This document shows, piece after piece, positions 1 to 6,861 of a DNA stretch of 7,206 nt (positions are counted from its first letter, which is position 1; each line of letters opens with the position of its first letter). The notes beneath the pieces are model-generated. The model had not been told where the DNA came from. It ran no database searches and saw nothing but the letters and a program-made list of their open reading frames with translations. The position numbers and the translations under genes were made by a program. Origin of the DNA: Bacteroidaceae bacterium (GTDB taxonomy: Bacteria; Bacteroidota; Bacteroidia; Bacteroidales; Bacteroidaceae); contig JAILIJ010000311.1 of NCBI GenBank assembly GCA_024695315.1, positions 1 to 7,206 on the forward strand, read 5' to 3'.

Positions 1-245
1 AGAGCACCAGCCTGAAGAGAACCGTGAACAGCACCAGCTGCACCAGCCTCAGACTGCATTTCCTGAACGAGAACAGTGTCGCCGAACAGGTTTTTGCGAC
101 CCTGGACAGCCCATTCATCCACGTGCTCAGCCATTGGAGACGATGGAGTGATAGGGTAGATGGCAGCAACTTCTGAGAACATGTAAGCTACATGTGCAGC
201 AGCAGTATTACCATCACATGTGATAAATTTCTTTTCTTTACCCAT
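1..245 (-). CDS. nifJ: Pyruvate:ferredoxin (flavodoxin) oxidoreductase, N-terminal fragment (cut by window edge)
   Basis: The gene starts at an ATG (243-245) and runs off the left edge after 81 full codons; full-length members are about 1,200 residues. The visible part begins MGKEKKFITCDGNTAAAHVA and carries the hallmark YPITPSSPMAEHVDEW motif, followed by GDTVLVQEMQSEAGAAGAVHG. These belong to domain I of the one-chain PFOR family, which helps bind thiamine diphosphate and pyruvate. By family knowledge the enzyme oxidises pyruvate with CoA to acetyl-CoA and CO2 and passes electrons to ferredoxin or flavodoxin, a central cytoplasmic step in anaerobes. No Shine-Dalgarno is visible and the leader is A/T-rich, as usual in Bacteroidota. 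A strong palindrome lies 43 bp upstream of the start and may bear on its control. Another 2-oxoacid oxidoreductase is possible, but the motifs fit the pyruvate enzyme best. Thiamine, CoA and iron-sulfur domains lie outside the window. Confidence 0.93.
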   Translation of the reverse strand, partial: MGKEKKFITCDGNTAAAHVAYMFSEVAAIYPITPSSPMAEHVDEWAVQGRKNLFGDTVLVQEMQSEAGAAGAVHGSLQAGA

Positions 246-287
246 AATAATGTTTATAATTAATGTGTTACAATCTATTTATTAGCA

Positions 288-321
288 TGCAATACCTATT
301 TATACGAAAATAGGTATTGCG
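288..321. promoter_or_regulatory. Perfect 12-13 bp inverted repeat between the ATPase gene and nifJ (operator or terminator)
   Basis: Arms GCAATACCTATT (289-300) and AATAGGTATTGC (309-320) are perfectly complementary. One more T-A pair (301/308) can form, leaving a 6-base loop. The element lies 64 bp past the ATPase stop and 43 bp before the nifJ start, both on the minus strand. As RNA it would form a solid hairpin, so it could end the ATPase transcript. However, there is no U-tract after the stem in the minus direction; the T-rich flank (about 321-336) is on the plus-strand side. Alternatively it is a dimer-binding DNA operator for nifJ. A weak -7-like box, TAGATTGT on the minus strand (270-277), would put the palindrome centre roughly 40 bp upstream of transcription start. 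The inverted repeat is seen directly; the function is inferred. Confidence 0.6.
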
Positions 322-384
322 TTCTTTATATGTCTTAATAAATAATTTTCTCTTTACCTTTTAATACGAGATGCGATTTGTCGT

Positions 385-1566
385 TTAATATAGGAATCCA
401 AAAATCCATAATGGAATCTGGTTTCCTTCGCCTATATCGCATTGGTTAACGGCAAATAGTGTTTTTGATTTGCTCTTGAGTTTTGTTGAGTGCTCAGCAA
501 TCTTGAAATCTATCTGTCCGTCAATTACGAAAGAACAGAGTGTTCCAACCTTATTTACCTTATGATCTTTCCAAAGTGAGTTACAGAAGAAACACTCGAG
601 GACGTCGTGTGTGTCAAAAGTCTGAGGATAGAAGCTATACATAAGGTTTGGATTGTGAAGGAGTACCCTTGCTGGTTTCTTTGGGAAATCATCACCCTTA
701 GCATAGATCATGTTGACGAGTCGTGCTTCCATAAGGTACTTTATATAGTGCATTACAGTAGCTCGTGACATGCCGAGTTCCTGTGCCAGTTGGCTGACAT
801 TAGGAATGCTGCTTCCACTTGTTGTGAGGAGATAGAAGAGCTGTTTGATCTTAGCCAGATATTTTAGTTCAATCTGTTTTATAAGTAGGATATCCACCTC
901 AATCATCATGTTCATATTCTTGAGAAGGTTCTCAGAATAATTTGTATTATCGAGGAAGAAAGGATAGAATCCATGATGCAAGTATGCTTGGAAATAGTCG
1001 CGTGGGTTAATCTGCTCGAATATCTCCTTAGCAATTTGTTCATGATTATTGATTATTTCATCAAGGGTATATGGCTTTAATTTAAGTCCTGTCTTAATGT
1101 TGAGGAATTCGCGGAAAGAAAAGCCACGAAGATTATATGAATGAACGATGCCATTCAGTTCTGGATTTTCCTCTTTTAGACGCATAACAGGTGAGCCTGC
1201 AAATACGATTTTCAGGCCTGGGTATCTGTCGTAACACTCACGGAGTTGTTGACTCCAGTTTGGTTGCTTGTATACTTGGTCTATAAGTAGAACTTTTCCA
1301 CCAGAATGATAGAATTCTCCAGCAAAATCAGCTATGCCTACATTTTGAACATAGAAATTGTTCGTGTTAATGTAGAGACATGACTTATCGTTTGGAGAAA
1401 AATGTTCCTTTGCATACTGTAAAAGGAAAGTTGTTTTTCCTACGCCTCTTGCACCCTTAATGCCAATCATTCTGTCTTTCCAGTTGATTTCATCCATAAG
1501 GTCTCTGCGAACAGTTGCAGGTAGGTGTTCTACTAAATATGCATGTGTGCGGAAAAAAGATTCCAT
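385..1566 (-). CDS. AAA_14/DUF4143-type ATPase with winged-helix and nuclease-like C-terminal region
   Basis: A 393-residue cytoplasmic protein with no signal peptide or membrane segment. Residues 38-45 are a clear Walker A (GARGVGKT). Residues 91-97 (KVLLIDQ) are the Walker B strand, with Gln97 where family members usually have Glu. After it come QPNW and IVFAGSP, typical of the AAA_14 (PF13173) fold, and RGFSFREFLN at 147-156. Residues about 244-288 form a winged helix-turn-helix (LAQELGMSRATVMHYIKYL). The last 90 residues correspond to the DUF4143 region and contain DGQIDFK (349-355), a possible remnant of a PD-(D/E)xK-like core. The length is normal for the family. Such ATPases are abundant and often multicopy in Bacteroidota; their cellular role is poorly known, and some are linked to toxin-antitoxin-like or mobile contexts. 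It has its own promoter (1620-1652) and no evident partner gene. The family is clear; the function is unknown. Confidence 0.87.
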   Translation of the reverse strand: MESFFRTHAYLVEHLPATVRRDLMDEINWKDRMIGIKGARGVGKTTFLLQYAKEHFSPNDKSCLYINTNNFYVQNVGIADFAGEFYHSGGKVLLIDQVYKQPNWSQQLRECYDRYPGLKIVFAGSPVMRLKEENPELNGIVHSYNLRGFSFREFLNIKTGLKLKPYTLDEIINNHEQIAKEIFEQINPRDYFQAYLHHGFYPFFLDNTNYSENLLKNMNMMIEVDILLIKQIELKYLAKIKQLFYLLTTSGSSIPNVSQLAQELGMSRATVMHYIKYLMEARLVNMIYAKGDDFPKKPARVLLHNPNLMYSFYPQTFDTHDVLECFFCNSLWKDHKVNKVGTLCSFVIDGQIDFKIAEHSTKLKSKSKTLFAVNQCDIGEGNQIPLWIFGFLY

Positions 1567-1619
1567 ACTCTTTGGTGTTATTTTTTGTACTTAAATAAGG
1601 TTATTTTACCCTTCTCGAT

Positions 1620-1652
1620 GCAAAATTATGAATTTTTCATTAATAATGCAAA
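1620..1652 (-). promoter_or_regulatory. Bacteroidota sigma-ABfr-type promoter for the ATPase gene
   Basis: Read on the minus strand, TTTG (1649-1652) is followed after 20 bp by TAATTTTGC (1620-1628). This matches the phylum consensus of a -33 TTTG and a -7 TAnnTTTG at the expected spacing. Transcription would start a few bases downstream, around 1612-1616, giving a leader of about 45-50 nt before the ATG at 1564-1566. The leader is A/T-rich without a Shine-Dalgarno, ending in AACACCAAAGAGT just before the start. The pattern is seen directly; activity is inferred. It implies that the ATPase gene is transcribed separately from aguA. Confidence 0.78.
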
Positions 1653-1712
1653 CTCGACTTTACAAATATTTGTTAATAATCACAAGATGAGGATAAAAAA
1701 GTTTAAAAAAGT

Positions 1713-1742
1713 ACATTTTCGTTGAAATAAGACACATTTTCG
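1713..1742. repeat. Short direct repeat ACATTTTCG x2, 21 bp apart
   Basis: ACATTTTCG occurs at 1713-1721 and again at 1734-1742, a start-to-start distance of 21 bp, or about two helical turns. The pair lies between the aguA stop and the ATPase promoter, 61-90 bp upstream of its -33 element. The phasing would suit two protein molecules on one DNA face. In AT-rich DNA, though, a 9-bp repeat in a 210-bp gap is only weak evidence. Apart from this repeat and the promoter, the gap 1567-1776 shows no gene, RNA or convincing terminator. Confidence 0.35.
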
Positions 1743-1776
1743 CGTTTTAATGTCCAAACATAAAATGTTACTTTAG

Positions 1777-2787
1777 TTAAATTTTAGGGTATTGCATGGT
1801 ACAGCAATGTAAAGAACCATGTTGTTTGATGAGTACATTGCAGTCTATACCCACTATTTCGCGGTCAGGAAAAGCTTCTGCTAATTTTTTTCTTGCCTCC
1901 TCGTCTTTTTCTTTTTGATTGTATGTAGGGTAGAGAACAGCTCCATTTATAATCAAGAAGTTGGCGTATGTTGCAGGTAGTCTTTCCTCATCCCAGTAGC
2001 AAGCGTCGGGTAGTGGTACTGGTATGAGTCTATATGGCGTACCGTCTTTAGTGCTAAATGATTTGAGTTCTTGTTCCATGGCATATAGTTCTTCGTAATG
2101 TTCATCATTTTTGTCCAAGCACTGTACATATACTATGGTGTTGTTAGGGCAGAGTCTGGCAACGGTATCAACATGTCCGTCGGTATCGTCGCCTGCCAGC
2201 CATGAGTGTTCAAGCCATAGCACTCTGTCAGCATTGAAATACTGGCATAGCTGTATTTCTATTTCGCATCGGTTAAGGGTGTCATTTCTGTTTGGAGCCA
2301 AGAGACAAGGTGCAGTGGTGAGTATTGTTCCTTCGCCATCACTTTCTATGCTTCCGCCTTCAAGAACGAAATCAAGGCAGTTCACATATTCTCCATCTAC
2401 CACTTCTGCATCGTGTAGGCACTTATTGATTCTGTTGTCATGGTTGGCAGCGAATTTCATTCCCCATCCGTTGAATTGGAAGTCCAAAAGGTAGCGTCTA
2501 TTGCCTTCGAGGCATGATATGAAAGCATGATCCCTTGCCCATGTGTCGTTAGTTGGACAAGTGAAAATCTTTATGTTGTGAGGGATGACATTATGTTCTG
2601 CAAGCTGTTGACGAACTTCGTCTGGATTTTGTGCAACAATCAATAATGGTTCGCGTTTTGCTATTTCGCGAGCCATATTGCAGTAGCATTCAACGACCTC
2701 ATCGTAGATTGGTGCCCAATCTGTTTCACGATGTGGCCATGTTAGCTGTACAAAATCCTGTGTTGCCCATTCTGCTGGTAGATACAT
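1777..2787 (-). CDS. aguA: Agmatine deiminase (agmatine iminohydrolase)
   Basis: From the ATG at 2785-2787 this encodes 336 residues of the PAD_porph family (PF04371). It opens MYLPAEWATQDFVQLTWPH, the usual agmatine deiminase N-terminus. The reading frame extends 14 Lys/Thr-rich codons further to a TTG at 2829, but that stretch looks like an A-rich leader, so the ATG is preferred. Catalytic motifs follow in order: TWARDH (82-87), LEGGSIESDG (142-151), GDDTDGHVD (199-207) and GSLHCCTMQ (324-332), where Cys328 is the likely nucleophile. The enzyme hydrolyses agmatine to N-carbamoylputrescine and ammonia for putrescine and spermidine synthesis. It lacks the signal peptide and extra C-terminal domains of secreted Porphyromonas peptidylarginine deiminase, which argues for the small-molecule enzyme. 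The usual partner aguB (N-carbamoylputrescine amidase) is not next to it here. It follows trmD by 126 bp; a shared transcript is possible. Confidence 0.92.
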   Translation of the reverse strand: MYLPAEWATQDFVQLTWPHRETDWAPIYDEVVECYCNMAREIAKREPLLIVAQNPDEVRQQLAEHNVIPHNIKIFTCPTNDTWARDHAFISCLEGNRRYLLDFQFNGWGMKFAANHDNRINKCLHDAEVVDGEYVNCLDFVLEGGSIESDGEGTILTTAPCLLAPNRNDTLNRCEIEIQLCQYFNADRVLWLEHSWLAGDDTDGHVDTVARLCPNNTIVYVQCLDKNDEHYEELYAMEQELKSFSTKDGTPYRLIPVPLPDACYWDEERLPATYANFLIINGAVLYPTYNQKEKDEEARKKLAEAFPDREIVGIDCNVLIKQHGSLHCCTMQYPKI

Positions 2788-2913
2788 ATTCGTTGTTTTT
2801 TTAGTTTTCTTGTGTTGTTTTTTTTGCAAAAATGATTTTGCTTGATTAGTGAGTCATTTCAATGAAGAATCTTTATAAATGAAGAGTGAAGCTTTTCCGA
2901 ACATGCTAAAAAA

Positions 2914-3612
2914 TTATTTTTCCAGCAGATCAGGTCTAAGAGCTTTTGTTCTTGCCAAAGACTGTTCGTATTCCCAATTCTTGATGTTGGCTTCATGTCC
3001 ACTAAGCAAGATATCAGGTACTGTCCATGTCTCTTCAGGATTAGAAACAGGATGATACTGTGCTGGGCGAGTGTATACAGGAGGCTCAAGAAGATTGTCT
3101 TGGAAAGAATCGGAAAGAGCACTCTGTTCATCACCGATAACTCCAGGTATGACTCGGATAATAGCGTCAGCCATGATAGCTGCTGCCAATTCGCCACCAG
3201 TAAGAACATAGTCGCCTATTGACACCTCCCTTGTTATCAGATGTTCTCTGATTCGGTAGTCAATACCCTTATAATGTCCACAAAGGATGATGATATTCTT
3301 CTTCAGAGACAATTCATTAGCCATAGGTTGGTCAAATGTCTTGCCGTCTGGTGCAGTAAATATTATCTCGTCATACTCCCTCTCGGCTTTGAGAGCAGAG
3401 ATACATGCGTCGATTGGCTGACATTGCATGAGCATACCAGCAGCACCGCCGAAAGGATAATCATCTACGCGCTTATGCTTATCTGTTGTGTAATCCCTTA
3501 GGTTATGAACGTAAATCTCAGCAAGGCCCTTTTTTTGAGCCCTGCCGAGAATACTTTCTTTTGTAAATGGTTCTATTAATTCCGGTAATACGGTAATAAT
3601 GTCTATTCTCAT
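2914..3612 (-). CDS. trmD: tRNA (guanine37-N1)-methyltransferase
   Basis: A 232-residue SPOUT-class methyltransferase that places m1G at position 37, 3' of the anticodon, using S-adenosylmethionine; this prevents +1 frameshifts and is normally essential. Visible family signatures are VDDYPFGGAAGML (49-61), CGHYKGIDYR (111-120), the knot segment SIGDYVLTGGEL (131-142), IIRVIPGV (151-158), and SALSDSF with Asp168, the counterpart of the catalytic E. coli Asp169. The C-terminal domain carries YTRP (180-183), VPDILLSG (198-205) and the ending SLARTKALRPDLL. Two departures from E. coli stand out: Lys115 where E. coli has Glu116, and about seven extra residues between YTRP and VPDILL. The length is slightly shorter than E. 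coli (255) because the C-terminal tail is short. The ATG lies 3 bp after the carB stop, so the two are probably co-transcribed and translationally linked. Downstream, 2788-2913 shows no convincing terminator. Confidence 0.97.
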   Translation of the reverse strand: MRIDIITVLPELIEPFTKESILGRAQKKGLAEIYVHNLRDYTTDKHKRVDDYPFGGAAGMLMQCQPIDACISALKAEREYDEIIFTAPDGKTFDQPMANELSLKKNIIILCGHYKGIDYRIREHLITREVSIGDYVLTGGELAAAIMADAIIRVIPGVIGDEQSALSDSFQDNLLEPPVYTRPAQYHPVSNPEETWTVPDILLSGHEANIKNWEYEQSLARTKALRPDLLEK

Positions 3613-3615
3613 ATT

Positions 3616-6600
3616 TTAGAATTCACTCCAAGCCTTGATTTCAATGTCATCTAATGTCATTGAACAGAATGCGTTGATGAATGCACTTGCAAGACGTGGG
3701 TTTGTAATAAGTGGTATGTTCAGGTCGACGGCTGCACGGCGAATCTTGTAACCATTGTCAAGTTCTCCAGCAGTAAGGTCCTTAGGAACATTTACCACCA
3801 TGTCAATCTCTTTCTTGTGAAGCATGTCAAGAGCCTGTGGAGTCTTTCCTTCTTCACTTGGCCAGTACACGAGAGTGTTCTCGATGCCATTTTCTGTCAG
3901 ATACTTACTTGTTCCGCCAGTAGCAAAGAGGTTATAGCCATGTTTCTTGAGTGTCTTGGCAGCGTCGAGCATTTCTGCTTTCTGTTTTCCTGTACCGGTA
4001 GACAACAAGATATTCTTCTCAGGAATTCTCTGTCCCACTGAGAGCATAGAGCAAAGCAGTGCGCTTGCTGTGTCATCTCCAAGACATCCGACCTCACCAG
4101 TTGATGCCATGTCAACGCCAAGTACTGGGTCAGCCTTTTGCAGACGGTTGAAAGAGAACTGGCTGGCTTTGATACCGACATAGTCAAGGTCAAAGAGGTT
4201 CTTGTGTGGTTTCTCGACAGGCACACCGAGCATAATCTTTGTGGCGAGTTCGATGAGGTTTATCTTAAGTACCTTGCTTACGAATGGGAATGAACGTGAA
4301 GCACGTAGGTTACATTCGATAACCTTTATATCATTCTCACGAGCCAAATACTGTATGTTAAATGGACCTGAGATGTTCAGTTCCTTAGCGATCTTACGGC
4401 TGATTTTCTTGATACGTCGAACAGTCTCGACATAGAGTTTCTGTGGAGGGAACTGTATTGTTGCATCTCCAGAGTGTACACCAGCAAACTCGATATGTTC
4501 AGAGATAGCGTATGCTATGATTTCTCCATCCTTGGCTACTGCATCCATCTCGACCTCCTTAGCGTGCTCGATGAAAGAAGAAACAACAACAGGGTGTTTC
4601 TTGCTGACATTAGCAGCAAGTTGGAGGAAGCGTTCGAGTTCTTCCTGGTTTGAACATACGTTCATAGCTGCACCAGAGAGTACGTATGATGGACGAACAA
4701 GAACAGGGAATCCTACCTTCTCGATAAAGTCGTTGATGTCAGCCATGCTTGTCAAGGCTGCCCATGCTGGTTGATCGACTCCGATGCGGTCAAGCATAGC
4801 AGAGAACTTATCGCGGTCCTCACAGTTGTCGATGCTTTCAGGTGTAGTACCAAGGATTGGCACATTCTCACCATTAAGACGCATAGCGAGGTTATTAGGG
4901 ATCTGTCCACCAGTTGAGACAATCACGCCATGTGGGTTTTCAAGTTCGATGATATCCATTACTCTTTCAAAAGTAAGCTCATCGAAATACAGACGGTCGC
5001 ACATGTCATAATCCGTTGACACTGTCTCAGGGTTGTAGTTTATCATCACACTTCTGTAGCCTTCCTTACGAATTGTGTTCAAAGCCTGAACACCGCACCA
5101 GTCGAACTCAACAGAAGAACCGATTCTGTATGCTCCAGAACCAAGAACGATGATTGACTTGCCGTCGTTTTCGTACTTGATGTCAGATGCCACGCCAGAA
5201 TAAGTTACGTAAAGATAATTTGTCTGTGCAGGGTATTCTGCAGCAAGAGTATCTATCTGCTTTACTACAGGTAGGATGCCCATTTCCTTACGAGCCTTAC
5301 GTACCTGCATGAGAGCATCTTCTGCATCGATCTGAGACTCCAATCCTATACCACGTGCAATCTGGAAATCTGTGAATCCCTGAATCTTGGCACGACGCAT
5401 GAGGTCAGCATCAATCTTATCGAGAGCACCCTTCTTCTGAAGGTCGTTGTATGTGTTGATAATATTCTGGAGTTTCTGTAGGAACCAGTTATCAATCTTT
5501 GTAAGCTCATGAATCTGTTCGATTGTATATCCAAGATGCAGAGCCTTTTCCACAACAAGAATACGCTTATCTGTAGGAGCCTTGAGTGAAGCATCGATAT
5601 CTTCAATCTGAAGTTCTTTGTTACCCACGAATCCGTGAAGTCCCTGACCGATCATACGTAAACCCTTCTGGATTGCTTCCTCGAAGGTACGTCCGATAGC
5701 CATTACCTCACCTACGGATTTCATTGATGAACCGAGTTCGCGGTCTACGCCACGGAATTTGCCGAGGTCCCAACGTGGAATCTTACAAACGACATAGTCG
5801 AGTGCTGGTTCAAAAAATGCGCTTGTTGTTTTTGTAACTGAGTTTTTGAGGTCGAAGAGTCCGTATCCAAGACCGAGTTTTGCTGCCACGAAAGCGAGTG
5901 GGTAGCCAGTAGCTTTTGAAGCAAGAGCTGATGAACGTGAAAGACGTGCATTAACCTCGATGACACGATAGTCTTCGCTATATGGGTCGAAAGCATATTG
6001 AACGTTACACTCGCCGACGATGCCGATATGACGGATAATCTTTATGGCAAGTGCACGCAGTTTATGATATTCAGAGTTTGTGAGTGTCTGTGATGGAGCA
6101 ATGACGATAGACTCTCCGGTATGGATTCCCAGTGGGTCGAAATTCTCCATGTTACATACTGTGATACAGTTGTCGAAACGGTCACGTACCACTTCATACT
6201 CTATTTCCTTCCATCCCTTGAGAGATTTCTCAACAAGGACCTGTGGAGAGAAAGAGAATGCCTTCTCGGCCAGTTTGTTAAGTTCCTCTTCATTGTCGCA
6301 GAATCCAGAACCGAGACCTCCGAGTGCATAAGCTGCGCGTATGATGACTGGGTAGCCCAATTCCTTGGCAGCAGCACGAGCCTCTTCGATTGTTCCACAT
6401 GCGTGTGACTTGATAGTCTTGACATCTATTTCGTCAAGTTTCTTTACGAAGAGTTCGCGGTCCTCAGTATCTATGATAGCCTGTACAGGAGTACCGAGAA
6501 CCTCAACATTATATTTTTCGAGAATTTTTTGTTCAAACAGAGCAACACCACAGTTTAGGGCAGTCTGTCCACCGAAGGCCAGGAGAATACCCTGTGGCTT

Positions 6601-6840
6601 TTCCTTTTGTATCACCTTTTCTACGAAGAAAGGAGTGACAGGGAGGAAATATATCTTATCGGCAACACCGTCAGAAGTCTGAACAGTGGCGATATTAGGA
6701 TTTATAAGTATGGTTTCTATACCTTCTTCCTTAAGAGCTTTGAGAGCCTGGGAACCAGAATAGTCGAACTCACCAGCTTCACCAATCTTAAGTGCGCCTG
6801 AACCAAGAATCAGGACTTTCTTTATATCTTCTTTATTCAT
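3616..6840 (-). CDS. carB: Carbamoyl-phosphate synthetase large subunit (CAD-like type)
   Basis: A complete 1074-residue protein, close to the E. coli length of 1073. It binds bicarbonate, ammonia delivered by CarA, and two ATP, making carbamoyl phosphate for pyrimidine and arginine synthesis. The two homologous synthetase halves are obvious: LGSGALKIGEAGEFDYSG (12-29) against LGSGAYRIGSSVEFDWCG (566-583), each followed by an ATP-grasp domain ending in IEVNARLSRS (294-303) and IECNLRASRS (841-850). An oligomerisation domain spans about 405-555. An MGS-like allosteric domain starts near 940, with ATGGTSKYL at 973-981 and GYKIRRAAVDL at 1030-1040. Across both halves the protein reads closer to the eukaryotic CAD/Ura2 type than to E. 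coli CarB, as in INPNIATVQTS and SLKGWKEIEYEVVRD. It follows carA by 21 bp and precedes trmD by 3 bp. The start ATG (6838-6840) gives the expected N-terminus MNKEDIKKVLILGSG. No frameshift is seen. Confidence 0.98.
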   Translation of the reverse strand: MNKEDIKKVLILGSGALKIGEAGEFDYSGSQALKALKEEGIETILINPNIATVQTSDGVADKIYFLPVTPFFVEKVIQKEKPQGILLAFGGQTALNCGVALFEQKILEKYNVEVLGTPVQAIIDTEDRELFVKKLDEIDVKTIKSHACGTIEEARAAAKELGYPVIIRAAYALGGLGSGFCDNEEELNKLAEKAFSFSPQVLVEKSLKGWKEIEYEVVRDRFDNCITVCNMENFDPLGIHTGESIVIAPSQTLTNSEYHKLRALAIKIIRHIGIVGECNVQYAFDPYSEDYRVIEVNARLSRSSALASKATGYPLAFVAAKLGLGYGLFDLKNSVTKTTSAFFEPALDYVVCKIPRWDLGKFRGVDRELGSSMKSVGEVMAIGRTFEEAIQKGLRMIGQGLHGFVGNKELQIEDIDASLKAPTDKRILVVEKALHLGYTIEQIHELTKIDNWFLQKLQNIINTYNDLQKKGALDKIDADLMRRAKIQGFTDFQIARGIGLESQIDAEDALMQVRKARKEMGILPVVKQIDTLAAEYPAQTNYLYVTYSGVASDIKYENDGKSIIVLGSGAYRIGSSVEFDWCGVQALNTIRKEGYRSVMINYNPETVSTDYDMCDRLYFDELTFERVMDIIELENPHGVIVSTGGQIPNNLAMRLNGENVPILGTTPESIDNCEDRDKFSAMLDRIGVDQPAWAALTSMADINDFIEKVGFPVLVRPSYVLSGAAMNVCSNQEELERFLQLAANVSKKHPVVVSSFIEHAKEVEMDAVAKDGEIIAYAISEHIEFAGVHSGDATIQFPPQKLYVETVRRIKKISRKIAKELNISGPFNIQYLARENDIKVIECNLRASRSFPFVSKVLKINLIELATKIMLGVPVEKPHKNLFDLDYVGIKASQFSFNRLQKADPVLGVDMASTGEVGCLGDDTASALLCSMLSVGQRIPEKNILLSTGTGKQKAEMLDAAKTLKKHGYNLFATGGTSKYLTENGIENTLVYWPSEEGKTPQALDMLHKKEIDMVVNVPKDLTAGELDNGYKIRRAAVDLNIPLITNPRLASAFINAFCSMTLDDIEIKAWSEF

Positions 6841-6861
6841 TTGTTTACTTAAGTTTAGAGA

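Noticed and set aside
1543..1725. Plus-strand 60-codon open frame over the ATPase start and promoter region.
   Set aside because: It overlaps the ATPase N-terminus and its promoter antisense, has no recognisable protein features, and is made largely of AT-rich intergenic sequence.
1734..1768. Short palindromic bits after the aguA stop (ACAT-AAA-ATGT and ACATT...AATGT), considered as a terminator.
   Set aside because: The stems are 4-5 bp and A/T-rich with no U-tract, too weak to support a terminator call.
2826..2841. Inverted repeat GCAAAA/TTTTGC upstream of aguA, overlapping a -7-like CATTTTTGC (2826-2834, minus).
   Set aside because: The stem is only 6 bp and nearly all A/T, and no TTTG lies 19-21 bp upstream. 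It is not enough to call a promoter or terminator, and aguA may be transcribed from upstream.
2905..2926. Possible weak hairpin over the trmD stop codon, about 9 bp with two G-U pairs in the minus-strand RNA.
   Set aside because: It is A/T-rich, includes the stop codon itself and has no U-tract after it. It probably reflects base composition rather than a terminator.
2859..3209. 116-codon minus-strand open frame inside trmD.
   Set aside because: It is an alternative-frame shadow of trmD, which has all its family motifs; the shadow shows no domain.
6080..6682. Several overlapping plus-strand open frames antisense to carB.
   Set aside because: They are antisense shadows of the strongly conserved carB frame, with no motifs or start signals.
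3616..6840. Internal similarity between the two halves of carB, considered as a recent tandem duplication.
   Set aside because: It is the ancient duplication found in all CPSase large subunits; the halves are well diverged.
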